This document shows, piece after piece, positions 8,537 through 17,977 of a stretch of 64,000 nt of DNA (its first letter is position 1; every line of letters begins with the position of its first letter). The DNA is taken from contig NZ_JAUFPN010000165.1 of assembly GCF_030409335.1 (NCBI RefSeq), forward strand, positions 1 to 64,000. The letters are read 5' to 3'. This DNA comes from Paeniroseomonas aquatica. GTDB taxonomy: Bacteria > Pseudomonadota > Alphaproteobacteria > Acetobacterales > Acetobacteraceae. The notes beneath the pieces are model-generated. The model did no database searches, was not told the DNA's origin, and saw only the letters and a program-made list of their open reading frames with translations. The translations under genes and the position numbers were made by a program.

Positions 8537-9682
8537 TCATCGTGCCGCGGCAAGGCGCAGCGCCTTGGCATGGACGCGGACGACCTGGCCGACGCTGTAG
8601 GCGTCGATTGCGGCCTTGCGGAAGGCGGCGTGCTGTCTCTCCTCCGCGATGGTGTCATGGTAACGCGCCATCGCCGCGACCAGGGCATCAGGGTCGGCCG
8701 CCGGGACCAGCGTGCCGAGCCGTGGATCGGTGAGGATCTCGCTTGGCCCGAAGTCGCAGTCGATCGCGATCACCGGCAGGCCAAAGCGCAGGGCCTCGCA
8801 GATCGCCAGCGACCAGCCTTCCCAGCGCGAGGTGGCGACGAACACGTCGCTCGCCAGCAGGGCATCCTGGGGATTGAGCGGATGGTATTCGATCGCCGCG
8901 ACCGCGCCGAGCCCCAGGCGATCGATCTGCGCGCGCAGCGCAGCCTCGTCGCTGCCATAGCCGACCAGCTTCAGCCTGGCGTCCGGACGCAGGGCATGCA
9001 GGCGGGCGAAGGCATCGACAAGGATATCCTGGCCCTTCTGGTAGTCAAACCGTCCGACATTGACGAAGGTGACGAAGGGCGGACTGACCGTCGGCGCGTC
9101 GTTCGCCTTCGGGAAATCCCGCACCGGGTTCGGCACCCAGATGCAGGGCATGGCGGCGCCGAACATGACCTTGAAGGACTCGAGCTGCCGCCTCGACGTG
9201 CCGAACACGTAGGACAGGTGGCGAAGGACCAGGGCCTTCATCAGGAAGAACATGAATTTGGCCTTCCGGTGGCTGCGTTCCCGCTGCAGGTTGCCATGAA
9301 GGTGCATTGCGATGTTCGGCCGCAGCCCGAGGCAGGCAAACCACACCAGGACGGTGGGTTCGACCTGCGGCACGACGATGATGTCATAGCGTCCCCGGCG
9401 GATGACATCTCTGAGGATTGTCAGGAGGGAGAGGTGGCCTTCGGCAAACCGCCGGATCGCATGATAGCGCCGTGGCTCGGCGGGATAGCCCTTCTGGTCG
9501 GAGGTATACAGGACGTCGACCTCATGCTCGGCGCCATGCTTCTCGGCGAGTTCGGTGCAGATCGCATCGACGACGATCTCAATCCCGGCGAAGCTGGGTG
9601 TTGCCAGCTGGACGTAGAGGACTTTCAGCCTTCCCGGCGTATCCTCGCGCCGTGCTCCACCCTGCGTCACTCCAGCCGTCAT
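8537..9682 (-). CDS. Glycosyltransferase, GT4 family, in EPS cluster
   Basis: The 381-aa product has a two-domain GT-B layout. The N-terminal Rossmann half begins at KVLYVQLATPSFAGIE, and the C-terminal Glycos_transf_1 domain includes NVGRFDYQKGQD, SRWEGWSLAICEAL and the E-x7-E donor-binding region. Family members transfer a sugar from a nucleotide donor to a lipid-linked intermediate in the cytoplasm. The ATG at 9682 is chosen because an AGGAAGGA motif lies about six bases before it; longer in-frame versions lack one. It is transcribed away from the polymerase cluster and continues without a gap into the GH16 gene. Donor and acceptor are unknown. Confidence 0.88.
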   Translation of the reverse strand: MTAGVTQGGARREDTPGRLKVLYVQLATPSFAGIEIVVDAICTELAEKHGAEHEVDVLYTSDQKGYPAEPRRYHAIRRFAEGHLSLLTILRDVIRRGRYDIIVVPQVEPTVLVWFACLGLRPNIAMHLHGNLQRERSHRKAKFMFFLMKALVLRHLSYVFGTSRRQLESFKVMFGAAMPCIWVPNPVRDFPKANDAPTVSPPFVTFVNVGRFDYQKGQDILVDAFARLHALRPDARLKLVGYGSDEAALRAQIDRLGLGAVAAIEYHPLNPQDALLASDVFVATSRWEGWSLAICEALRFGLPVIAIDCDFGPSEILTDPRLGTLVPAADPDALVAAMARYHDTIAEERQHAAFRKAAIDAYSVGQVVRVHAKALRLAAAR

Positions 9683-10747
9683 GAGGCATCCTTCCTGAGG
9701 GTATCGAACATGCGCCAAGTACCTGGGCCATAGCATGGTGGGCTCGGTCGCACACGGCGGGCGGGTCAGAAATCGGTTACCCCGCAAGGCGTGTGGCGGG
9801 TGTGTGTGTCTGTGCCAGGGCGGTCATGGGAGACACCTCACGAGCGGCTGCCAATGTTCGCCGAGATGGTCCGATGCCTGTGATCGCCAGGAGACGAGGC
9901 AATGGTAGCGGAGTGGCAGGCCACGCTGAAGGCACGTTCGGTGGCGTCCAGCCGCGGATGGGCGACCGCGATGGACTTCGCACCCGGCGGAGGACCCACC
10001 TGAGATAAGGGTTCGAGACCGGCACCATCGTGCCTGCCGCCTCGATGCGCCGCGTACCGGCCACCGCAGGCTTACGCAGCGCGGCAGTCGCCTGCCGGGC
10101 GGCCAGGAGGACCCGCTAATGCAGTGATACCGCCCCTCCGAAGGCGCTGGGATGCCAACAGCACGCAGTCTCGACCTGCCCACGGACAACGGCGGGCGGC
10201 TCGGCAGACGGTGGCGTTCTGATCGCACGGCGCAACCTTTGCTGGGTGGCAGGGAAGGGCAGTGCTGGACGATGCCGGGGCAGATCTTTCCGGCCAGGCC
10301 GGGATGCGCGCCCGGCAAGGATAGGCCGGCATTGCTGGCAGGTGCAGGCCTGCCCTTCAATCCGGCACACCTTGCCCCTGTTCACCAGCGCCTGGATCGC
10401 TCGGCCGCAGGTTTGCAGTGCGACCATTCAAATCCGCGCCAGCTTTTCCAAGTCTGGTTGAAATATTGGGTCGGAAGAAGGTGCGCTGGCTCGTCATGGC
10501 CATTCAAATTTCCGACTGTGATATGAATCTAACCTGACCCACCTCTCATGGTCTGATATGCCCTAGTTCCTAAGCACCTCGACAGCTTCCGAAGAACTGA
10601 ACGCTACGTAAATCAAGATGATCGGTGGGCGCGCCGTGACGATGCCGCGAGCCATTTTTGTCGTGCCCAGAGTGCAGGCAAGATGTGGCAACGAAGAATT
10701 CTGCAGATGCGCGGCCTGCAAGAAGCGCAAGGCACAGGGCGAAATTG
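9683..10747. other. 1.06-kb stretch with no supported gene
   Basis: Open frames exist on both strands but their translations are rich in Arg, Pro, Trp and Cys and resemble no family I know. A minus-strand frame around 9860-10010 has a short protein-like run, which may be the remains of a decayed gene. The left end must hold the promoter of the minus-strand glycosyltransferase. GC content falls steadily from about 10.43 kb towards the AT-rich methyltransferase, suggesting a junction between DNA of different origin. Confidence 0.5.
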
Positions 10748-11440
10748 ATGAGCGAAATGTACCAAGATGGTAAGTATGCTGAAGCGAATCCAACTTGGCA
10801 TGAAGAAGACGCCGTTTGGAAAGCTCAACAGATCAAGTCGATATTGATTGACAATGGGGTTAAATTCGAGAACCTGTGCGAGGTGGGATGTGGCGCCGGA
10901 GGCATCCTGGTGGAGCTCTCAAAGGCGTTTCCAGATGTCCGTTTTACCGGCTACGATATCTCTCCTCAGGCCCATGAAATGGCGGCACGAAAGAAATCCT
11001 CCAAAATCCATTTCCAGTTGAAAGATTTATTGGCAGAAGAAGGCCTTCAATTTGATATTGTTTCGGTTATCGATGTCATTGAGCATGTAGAAGACTACTT
11101 GGGCTTTGTGAAAAAATTGAAGCGGTACGGTACCTTCAAGGTTTTCCATATTCCACTCGATTTGTCGGTTCAGTCATTAGCAAGAATGAAACCGATAATG
11201 AACCTCCGAAAAGCCGTCGGTCACATTCATTACTTTAACAAGGATCTCGCCCTCGCTGCCCTCGTTGATTGCGGATATGATATTATTGATTGGCGTTACA
11301 CAGCAAGCCGTCTGGAGCTTCCCAATCAGGCAGTCAGCAGCCGGCTGATGGCCAATCCCCGCAGATGGCTGCACAAGGTCAGTCCTGATTTAGCTGTGCG
11401 GATTCTGGGCGGATACTCACTCATTGTCTTGGCCAAATGA
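10748..11440 (+). CDS. Class I SAM-dependent methyltransferase, AT-rich island gene
   Basis: The 230-aa product has the glycine-rich SAM-binding motif I (CEVGCGAGG, about 44-52), an acidic end to beta2 (FTGYDIS) and the DVIEHVED motif typical of Methyltransf_11/23-type enzymes acting on small molecules or sugars. The start at 10748 gives a normal N-terminus (SEMYQDGKYAEANPTWHEED), a form often found in methyltransferases of glycan and nucleotide-sugar clusters. Codon use and GC content are strikingly lower than in the surrounding genes, which supports recent acquisition. It stands alone between two gene-free stretches. O- or N-methylation of an EPS sugar is a reasonable guess from location only. 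Confidence 0.8.
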   Translation: MSEMYQDGKYAEANPTWHEEDAVWKAQQIKSILIDNGVKFENLCEVGCGAGGILVELSKAFPDVRFTGYDISPQAHEMAARKKSSKIHFQLKDLLAEEGLQFDIVSVIDVIEHVEDYLGFVKKLKRYGTFKVFHIPLDLSVQSLARMKPIMNLRKAVGHIHYFNKDLALAALVDCGYDIIDWRYTASRLELPNQAVSSRLMANPRRWLHKVSPDLAVRILGGYSLIVLAK

Positions 11441-12009
11441 TAATGAGCGTCAGAGCATCCTCACGAGATTTGCTTCACCTCAGCCGATGGTGCCGGCCCG
11501 TCCAACGTGCTGCAATGTAGGATGCAGGTTGATCCGTGCTCGTGCGAGGCTGCTGCCGGCCAGTGATCCAGCTCCTTCGCCAGCGGGCCCGCAAGCAATC
11601 GGGCCGGCCTGGTCCATGCACCAGACTGGTCAGAAGGTGGCCATCCGGTTGGGCGAGAGACTGCACCATGCCATCGAAGAGCAGCCCGGCGGCCTTCATC
11701 CGGAAGAATACCGAACCCGAAGCGGTAGCCCGGGGTGACGGATGCAGTGCCCAACGCAACTGATCCGGCTCAGGCCGACCAGGGCGTCCTTGATTTGCAG
11801 GAGACGCGGGGACCAACGCGGAGGCGCCTACGTCGGACAATGCTCTGATCCGCCGCTTATCACCGTGTGGTTCCTCGGCCGATCCATCCGCAGGCCGATC
11901 CCATCCTTGAATTTGACCTGAGGAATGCACGACCGGCGATGTGCCGATATGTAAACGAAACGGAAATACCTTGCCGCGAGATTGAGGCGACGGACAAGGA
12001 TGATACCCA
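11441..12009. other. Gene-free spacer between methyltransferase and RTX glycosidase
   Basis: About 570 bp without a supported gene. Base composition returns to high GC after about 11.5 kb. The last 150 bases become mildly AT-richer and should contain the promoter of the downstream secreted protein. I see no clear -35/-10 pair, hairpin or repeat. Confidence 0.45.
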
Positions 12010-14055
12010 ATGGCCAACGCCCTTCGGGCTTCGGATGTTGATCGCGCCCTGGGTATTCAGCCCGATCTCGTGAATGGCAACTGGTCGACCATCCCGGCCA
12101 TGATCGAGCAGGCCCGTTATGCCGGCGTCGATACCCTGCGCATCGCGGCACCGACCACCAACAACCCCTACGGTCAGTTCGACACCTTGGCCGAGGCTGG
12201 CCTCAAGCTGGAATTCGTCGCCGACACCCGGGTCAGTCCGCAGGCCAATGTCACGGCTATCGCGGACTTCATCATCAAGCATCCCGGCAGCGTGGCCTTC
12301 GTCGAAGGGCCGAATGAGCCGAACAATTTCAACGTCACTTATGCCGGCATGACCGGCATCCCAGCCGCGGTTGCCTGGCAGGCCGATTTCTACGCGGCGA
12401 TGAATGCCAACCCCGTCACCGCCGGGATCTTCGTGGCCGGCATGTCGTCCTGGCCGGCTGTCGCTGCCGCCAGCGACGGCAACAACATGCACATTTATCC
12501 CAACCGCGGGGGGCAGCCTGGTGCAGCGCTGGCCGAAGGGCTTGGCGTGCAGAATGCGGTGGATCCCGGCAAGCCCTTCGTCATCACCGAGATCGGTTGG
12601 TTTACCGCACCAGGCGTGACCGATCCCAACCCCTTCGTGGATGGTGTCGACGAGACGACGCAGGCCAAGCTGCTGCTCAACGCCTATATGGATGGGATTC
12701 GGCAGGGGGCGAAAGCCGTCACGCTCTATTCCTTAAGGGACTGGATCTACACCGACACCGGCGCCCATTTCGGCATTTTCCACTCGGATGGAAGCCCGAA
12801 GACCGCAGCAACCTCACTGCACAATCTGCAGACCATCCTCAGCGATGCCGGTGCCAACGCCAGCAGTTTCACGACGCAGGCGCTGGGCTACACCCTGGAA
12901 GGTCCCGGCGATGTCACATCGATGCTGATGGAGAAATCGTCGGGAGACTATGTTCTGGCCATCTGGCGCGAGCCGGATGTCTGGAACGAGGTCGCCGGTC
13001 AGGCCATTACCCCGGCCGGGGTGACGGTCACCCTGCAACTGCCAGGCAAAGCCAATGCGGCCGTCTATGATCCGATGAGCGGCCCCGCCGCCGTCCAGAC
13101 CGCCGTCGGCGTAACCAATCTGCAGATGTCGGTGACCGACCACCCGATCTTCGTCAACCTTTCGGCCCTGTCCGATGCTCCTTTGGGCACCGCGCCACCG
13201 CTGTCTGGCGTCCTGGCCTCGCAGATTTCGGTAGCGCCGGTGGAGTTCGGCGGGAGCACCTACCAGACCTACAGCGCCATCCCGTCATGGGGCAAGGTGG
13301 TGGGAGCAACCCTGAAGCCGGCCGTATGGGACGCCGGTTATGCCACCAAGCTGGCCTTCGACAACTTCGTCAGCCCCACGGTCAGCCTGGCAAAATTCGG
13401 TGGCAGTGACTTCGACCTCATGCTGGTCAGCACCAAGCGTGGCTCGGTCAGCCTCGGCAACGGGGACGACCATGTCACCTGGGTCGCTCACAGCGACCGG
13501 CCGAGCACGAGCGCTGCGCCTTCGAGCAATACCATGACCATCAAGACGGGCGGCGGTGACGACGTGGTCAAGATCACCGCGGCCGGGCTCTCCTCCCTGG
13601 CCGACGCGGACAAAATGAATAATGGGCGGCTCTACGACCCCACCTATGATGGAAAATACTCCACCGCGAACGTCACCTTCGGCAGCGGCCATGACAGCGT
13701 CACCGTTGACGGCAAGACGGCACTGGTGTTGCACGCCGGGGCTGGCCAGGCGACCGCGAGGGGCGGCGCCGGAAACGACGTCCTCCACGCAGGATCCGGC
13801 AGCGGTGATTTCGCAGGCGGTGATGGTGCCGACACCTTCATCTTCGGCAACAGCAATGGCCATGTCACCATTCAGGATTTCGCCAGCGGCATCGACCATC
13901 TGCAGTTCCCGAGCCTGGCCAAACCCAGCATTCACATGACCGTCGCCACCGAATCAGGCGTCGCCGGCCTCCTGGTCACCTATGATGCTGTCGGCCACAG
14001 CGTATTCCTTGCTCATGCGAGCAAGCTTGGCGCGACCGACATTCTTTTTGTCTGA
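12010..14055 (+). CDS. Glycosidase-like (clan GH-A fold) protein with RTX-type C-terminus
   Basis: Residues about 10-300 of this 681-aa protein read as a TIM-barrel glycosidase. An NEP motif (GPNEPNN, Glu103) gives the likely acid/base, and TEIGW (Glu194) the likely nucleophile, as in clan GH-A families. Middle and C-terminal parts hold beta-rich sequence with glycine/aspartate-rich segments (GGGDD, GGAGNDVLHAG, GGDGADTFIFG, about 515-620). They end in the ISxF/IQDF-like layout of RTX/serralysin C-termini that bind calcium and are exported by type I secretion. There is no N-terminal signal peptide, which agrees with that route. No type I ABC exporter, adaptor or TolC is visible here. A role in cutting or remodelling the secreted polysaccharide is inference from context. 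Confidence 0.75.
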   Translation: MANALRASDVDRALGIQPDLVNGNWSTIPAMIEQARYAGVDTLRIAAPTTNNPYGQFDTLAEAGLKLEFVADTRVSPQANVTAIADFIIKHPGSVAFVEGPNEPNNFNVTYAGMTGIPAAVAWQADFYAAMNANPVTAGIFVAGMSSWPAVAAASDGNNMHIYPNRGGQPGAALAEGLGVQNAVDPGKPFVITEIGWFTAPGVTDPNPFVDGVDETTQAKLLLNAYMDGIRQGAKAVTLYSLRDWIYTDTGAHFGIFHSDGSPKTAATSLHNLQTILSDAGANASSFTTQALGYTLEGPGDVTSMLMEKSSGDYVLAIWREPDVWNEVAGQAITPAGVTVTLQLPGKANAAVYDPMSGPAAVQTAVGVTNLQMSVTDHPIFVNLSALSDAPLGTAPPLSGVLASQISVAPVEFGGSTYQTYSAIPSWGKVVGATLKPAVWDAGYATKLAFDNFVSPTVSLAKFGGSDFDLMLVSTKRGSVSLGNGDDHVTWVAHSDRPSTSAAPSSNTMTIKTGGGDDVVKITAAGLSSLADADKMNNGRLYDPTYDGKYSTANVTFGSGHDSVTVDGKTALVLHAGAGQATARGGAGNDVLHAGSGSGDFAGGDGADTFIFGNSNGHVTIQDFASGIDHLQFPSLAKPSIHMTVATESGVAGLLVTYDAVGHSVFLAHASKLGATDILFV

Positions 14056-14681
14056 AAGGACATTTGCGGGCAGGTCACCGAGAAGGATTGAGAGGAAGAC
14101 GGCATCGGTGTCCAGGCGTTAGCAGGGCGCGGAGGTTGGGGCTGCCGAGGCCCGAACGGCAGCACCGTCTGACGCCGATGATGCCGTCTTCGCTGTGATC
14201 GACAGTTTCGTCTCTTCCGCATTGTCGTGCTCATCTGCAACACCCGGGCTTGCTCACAGCAACGTCGCCATCCTTGCTGCAGGGATGTTCCGCGCAATCG
14301 GCCGCGAATTGGCCTCTCATGCGCTTGGCGCTCGGGTCCAGCAAACGGCTGGGCTCGAGGCAAAGGGCGGAACATTGTGGTTCGGTGCGGCAGGTTGATT
14401 CCGCATGCCCGAACTGTGGCCCGGTCGGGATAGCACGGCCACGAGGCGCCAGTGTGACTCCCTGCAGCAAACTGCTGGTTCTTCCATGGCATCCGACGTG
14501 TCCGCATCATGCGGGTCCTCCACGACCTCCCAAGGGTTGGGATGCAGTGTCTGACCTCCATTCGGCATGCCGAGCCCTGTCTCGGTTTGATGGCGGAATT
14601 TCCGGTGATAAAGCGGCGCGTGGTTTGAGGGTCGTGTAAGACTGGAGGGGCTTGAATTTACAGCAGTAGACGGTTCGCTCA
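14056..14681. other. Gene-free spacer after the RTX glycosidase
   Basis: About 625 bp. One plus-strand frame (roughly 14123-14398) gives an Ala/Ser-rich translation that could be a gene remnant, but it has no convincing start or family. The final 100 bases are AT-richer and probably include the promoter of the next gene. Confidence 0.4.
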
Positions 14682-15692
14682 ATGACGAATAAGCAACCCA
14701 CAGTTTCATTATTCAAGCATCAAAATGATGGACTCGTTATCGATGCGCTGCGTCGCACGGATGCGGACTGGGTTGCTGTACACAGCGTTGTTCTTCAGAG
14801 GGAGGAGCTGTGCTTCCTATCCGGGAATGAGTACATCATCTTGCATTCGCATTATGGCGTCATCCTGTTGGACATATTGCCAACCACCAGAACGAGCCAT
14901 GAAGCCTCGGAAGTGCTGAAAGCATCCGTCAGCCACGAAGCCGCAGCGGAATTCCCGCCGATTCAAATCTGGGGAGTCGAGCATAATAATATTGATGCTC
15001 TGGCAGAGCGGCTGAATGACATAACGCGTCAGGATGAACCCAACTTTTTGCCCAATGATCCTGATTGGACAGAAACCGTAAGAGCTGGTTTGCATGGCGC
15101 CCTGCTCAGGCGGCCAGCCAAGACCGAACATCTGTCTCCTTCCGTTGATTGTGCCCCGACGCGAAGCAGCAGAACAAGGCCGAGGAACGCCATCGTGCCG
15201 GCAGTCGCGGCCGGCGTGGCGTGCCTGATGATACTGCTGCTGGTCGGACGCAATCTCCCCGGTCATTCCCCACCCGACGTAAAGCCGCATGTTGTTTCTG
15301 CGCCTGCCTTCAGCGAGGCCCCCCCGGTCCCCCATGCCGAAGCGGAGCGGGTGTCCGGGCCCGTTCAGGTGGGACAGGTCGCACACCCGGCCACCATTGC
15401 CGCAGCCGAGATTGCGGCACCGGTCCTTGTCCCACCCATACCCTCGGCGACCTGGGCTTCGCCGCCGCGAGCACCGATCCTGCCCCCGGCACCTGCCCTG
15501 CCGGTCATGCCGCAGGCCGATGCCCACGTCGGCCAGGATCATGACGATCACGACCGCGTGGCACGACGGCCCTTGCCAAAGCTGAACGCCGCGCCGCGAC
15601 CGAATGCAGACAAATGCCAGGCTATCATCATGCGTGCCCAGCTCGGCGCGTTGGAGCCCAGTGATATTCAATTCCTGCGGCGGGGTTGCTGA
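14682..15692 (+). CDS. Hypothetical single-span membrane protein with proline-rich linker
   Basis: The 336-aa product is not recognised. Residues about 1-125 form a soluble domain with a beta-rich core (EYIILHSHYGVILLDILP) that loosely recalls nuclease-related (NERD-like) domains; I see no catalytic set to confirm this. A membrane helix lies at about 173-188 (IVPAVAAGVACLMILLLVG). A Pro/Ala-rich stretch (about 190-300) and a short conserved-looking tail with two cysteines (CQAIIMRAQLG...LRRGC) follow. The topology suggests an N-in anchor with the tail in the periplasm. GC content is a little below the cluster average. It is separated from neighbours by gaps on both sides, so no operon context helps. 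Confidence 0.6.
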   Translation: MTNKQPTVSLFKHQNDGLVIDALRRTDADWVAVHSVVLQREELCFLSGNEYIILHSHYGVILLDILPTTRTSHEASEVLKASVSHEAAAEFPPIQIWGVEHNNIDALAERLNDITRQDEPNFLPNDPDWTETVRAGLHGALLRRPAKTEHLSPSVDCAPTRSSRTRPRNAIVPAVAAGVACLMILLLVGRNLPGHSPPDVKPHVVSAPAFSEAPPVPHAEAERVSGPVQVGQVAHPATIAAAEIAAPVLVPPIPSATWASPPRAPILPPAPALPVMPQADAHVGQDHDDHDRVARRPLPKLNAAPRPNADKCQAIIMRAQLGALEPSDIQFLRRGC

Positions 15693-16011
15693 AGCCCCAC
15701 TCAAGCGCTCGCAACGGCAGTGGCCGCGAGGGCTATCGAAGCCGGTGGAGCGGCGTCGGTGATCCGACCATCGCAGTACCTGATGGTGCAGGAAGTCGGC
15801 GCATCACGACCCAGGAAAACCGGTGCCAGACCTATCCGGCAGGAACAGGCCCCATTCAGTCGGCAGCCGGATGGTCCTATGCCCGGAGTCGACGCTGCCG
15901 AAAGACGCCGCGTGGTGAGGCAGCCTGAACTGTGGCGTTCGTTGCGGCCCGCGGCCTCTGCGCAGGGTCAGGGCGGGCAGCGCGCCCCCATCCGCGTCCC
16001 GGGGGAGACAG
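15693..16011. other. Spacer between convergent genes
   Basis: About 320 bp separate the hypothetical membrane protein (plus strand) from the end of the glycan operon (minus strand). I see no protein-like frame and no strong hairpin. Confidence 0.4.
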
Positions 16012-17970
16012 TCACCCGCCATCCCCATCCGCATTATGCGCAAACTCCGGCACCAACCGGCTCAACTGCGCCAGCGCCGCCCCGGTATTCCCCGCCCGGC
16101 TGCTGGCCGCGATCTCGTCGATCGCCTGCCCCACCAGCCCGGTATCCGCCGTCCGCGGCGTCGCCATCAGCAGGCCGCGGAACTGGGTCGGGCGGGGCGG
16201 TTCCTGGCCGTGGAACAGTTCCTCGTAGAGCTTCTCGCCGGGGCGGAGGCCGGTGAAGCGGATGTCCACGTCCTCCTCCGGGCGCAGTCCCGCGAGGCGG
16301 ATCATGCGGCGGGCGAGGTCGACGATCTTCACCGCCTTGCCCATGTCGAGGACGAAGATGCCGCCCTCGGCCAGGCCCGGAGGCTGGTCGTCGCGGTCCT
16401 CGGCGCCGATGACGCTGGCCTGCAGCACCAGGCCGACGGCCTCGCGCACGGTCATGAAGTAGCGGCGCATGTCGGGGTGGGTGACGGTCAGCGGCCCGCC
16501 GCGTTCGAGCTGGCGGCGGAACAGCGGCACGACGCTGCCGGTCGAGCCCAGCACGTTGCCGAAGCGGACGGTGACGCAGCGCATCCCGCCCGAGGCGCGG
16601 GCCTCGCGTTCGAGGGACTGGCAATACATCTCGGCCAGGCGCTTGGAGGCGCCCATGACGCTGGTCGGGTTCACCGCCTTGTCCGTGGAGATGAAGACCA
16701 TGGCGCGGCAGCCGACCGCGCGGGCGGCGTCGGCGACGACGCGGGTGCCGAGCGCATTGGTCTGCAGGCCTTCCAGCGGGTCGTTCTCGACCATCGGGAC
16801 ATGCTTGAGGGCGGCGGCGTGGAAGACGAGTTCGGGCTTGAGTTCCTCGAACAGGCGGCGGATGCGGGCCTCGTCGCGGACATCGGCCAGCACCGCGCGG
16901 CGGGGGACGTCCGGGTGGCGCTCGCGGAGCTCGAGGTCGATCTCGTACAGCGCGTATTCGCCGTGGTCGAGCAGCGCGAGCTGGGAGGGGCCGAGGGCCG
17001 CGACCTGGCGGGCGAGCTCGCCGCCGATGGTGCCGCCGGCGCCGGTGACCAGGACGCGGCGGCCCTGGATGAGCCGGGCCATGCCCTCGCGGTCGAGCGG
17101 CACCTGCGGCCGGTCCAGCAAATCCTCGATGGCGACGGGGCGGAGGTGGACGGGCAGGGCGGGCTTGGTCGGGTCGAGCTTGTCCTCGAGCCGGCGGGCG
17201 GCGGGGTCGAGCGAGGTGATGGAGGGGGCGCGGCGGACCGGGACGCCGTGGCGGTCGGCGGCGTCGAGCAGGCGTTCGAGGGCGAGGCCCTGCACATGCG
17301 CGGTCGACAGCACGATGAGGGCGGGGAGGCGCTTCTCCTCGGCCATGTGGTCGAGCACGGTGGTGATCTCGTCCGCGGTGCCGAGGATGGGGTGGCCCAT
17401 GATGCGGCGGCCGGCCTGGCGCGAGCGCATCGAGAGGATGCCGATGACGCGGTAGCCCGGGGTGCGCTCCTGGGCGAGGCCGCGGATGAAGAGGTTGGCG
17501 CCGTCGCCGGCGCCGACCAGCAGCACCGGCTGGGCGGTGCCGGTGCCCTCGGCGCCGCGGCGGCCGCCGGGGCGGGCGTGGTGCAGCCGGCCGGCGACCC
17601 GCGGGGCGCCGAGCAGGGTGCCGAGGGTGATGGCGTGGATCAGCGGGAAGGCGATGTTGGGCGGCTGCCAGGCGCCGAGCAGGTGCAGGCCGGCGGCGAA
17701 GATCAGCGCGCCGACCAGCGCCGCGACCGCGATGGCGATGACGTCCGGCAGCCCGGCGTAGCGCCAGTACTGCTGCGGCAGCCGCACCGGCAGGCCGGCC
17801 GCCAGCAGCGACAGCGCGGCGCCGGGCAGGGCGGCGGACCACCAGGGCACCGGGTCGGGCGGCCAGGCGCCGGGGGCGGCGAGCAGCATCGCCGCCGGCA
17901 GTGCCAGGCAGGCCAGGAGGGAATCGAGGAGGAGGTTGAGCAGAATGCGGTGCGGCGCGCGGCGGGCCAT
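16012..17970 (-). CDS. Membrane nucleotide-sugar dehydratase/epimerase (CapD/PglF/WbpM-like)
   Basis: This roughly 652-aa protein has three or four N-terminal membrane helices (about 5-115), a CoA-binding-like Rossmann domain, then an SDR domain with NAD motif TGAGGTIG (about 303-311). The active-site region STDKAVNPTSVMGASK carries the Met-Lys pair in place of Tyr-Lys, characteristic of UDP-GlcNAc 4,6-dehydratases of this family. It would make a UDP-4-keto-6-deoxy sugar, the substrate for the DegT aminotransferase at the head of the operon. Two starts are possible: ATG at 17970 (after the upstream gene ends) and ATG at 18006 (12 codons longer, overlapping it). It is the last gene of a five-gene minus-strand operon. 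Confidence 0.9.
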   Translation of the reverse strand: MARRAPHRILLNLLLDSLLACLALPAAMLLAAPGAWPPDPVPWWSAALPGAALSLLAAGLPVRLPQQYWRYAGLPDVIAIAVAALVGALIFAAGLHLLGAWQPPNIAFPLIHAITLGTLLGAPRVAGRLHHARPGGRRGAEGTGTAQPVLLVGAGDGANLFIRGLAQERTPGYRVIGILSMRSRQAGRRIMGHPILGTADEITTVLDHMAEEKRLPALIVLSTAHVQGLALERLLDAADRHGVPVRRAPSITSLDPAARRLEDKLDPTKPALPVHLRPVAIEDLLDRPQVPLDREGMARLIQGRRVLVTGAGGTIGGELARQVAALGPSQLALLDHGEYALYEIDLELRERHPDVPRRAVLADVRDEARIRRLFEELKPELVFHAAALKHVPMVENDPLEGLQTNALGTRVVADAARAVGCRAMVFISTDKAVNPTSVMGASKRLAEMYCQSLEREARASGGMRCVTVRFGNVLGSTGSVVPLFRRQLERGGPLTVTHPDMRRYFMTVREAVGLVLQASVIGAEDRDDQPPGLAEGGIFVLDMGKAVKIVDLARRMIRLAGLRPEEDVDIRFTGLRPGEKLYEELFHGQEPPRPTQFRGLLMATPRTADTGLVGQAIDEIAASSRAGNTGAALAQLSRLVPEFAHNADGDGG

Positions 17971-17977
17971 GGCGCCG

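Noticed and set aside
10005-10020. tRNA T-arm like sequence GGGTTCGAGACC
   Set aside because: The flanking bases do not form a 5-bp T-stem, and no acceptor stem, D-arm or anticodon arm could be fitted around it.
9860-10430. Transposase or transporter gene in the gap before the methyltransferase
   Set aside because: Frames on both strands are short and show no DDE motif or other family signature. No inverted-repeat ends or target duplications were seen.
14105-14398. Small Ala-rich plus-strand gene
   Set aside because: It has protein-like composition but only a weak GTG start, no ribosome site and no recognised family. Mentioned under the gap as a possible remnant.
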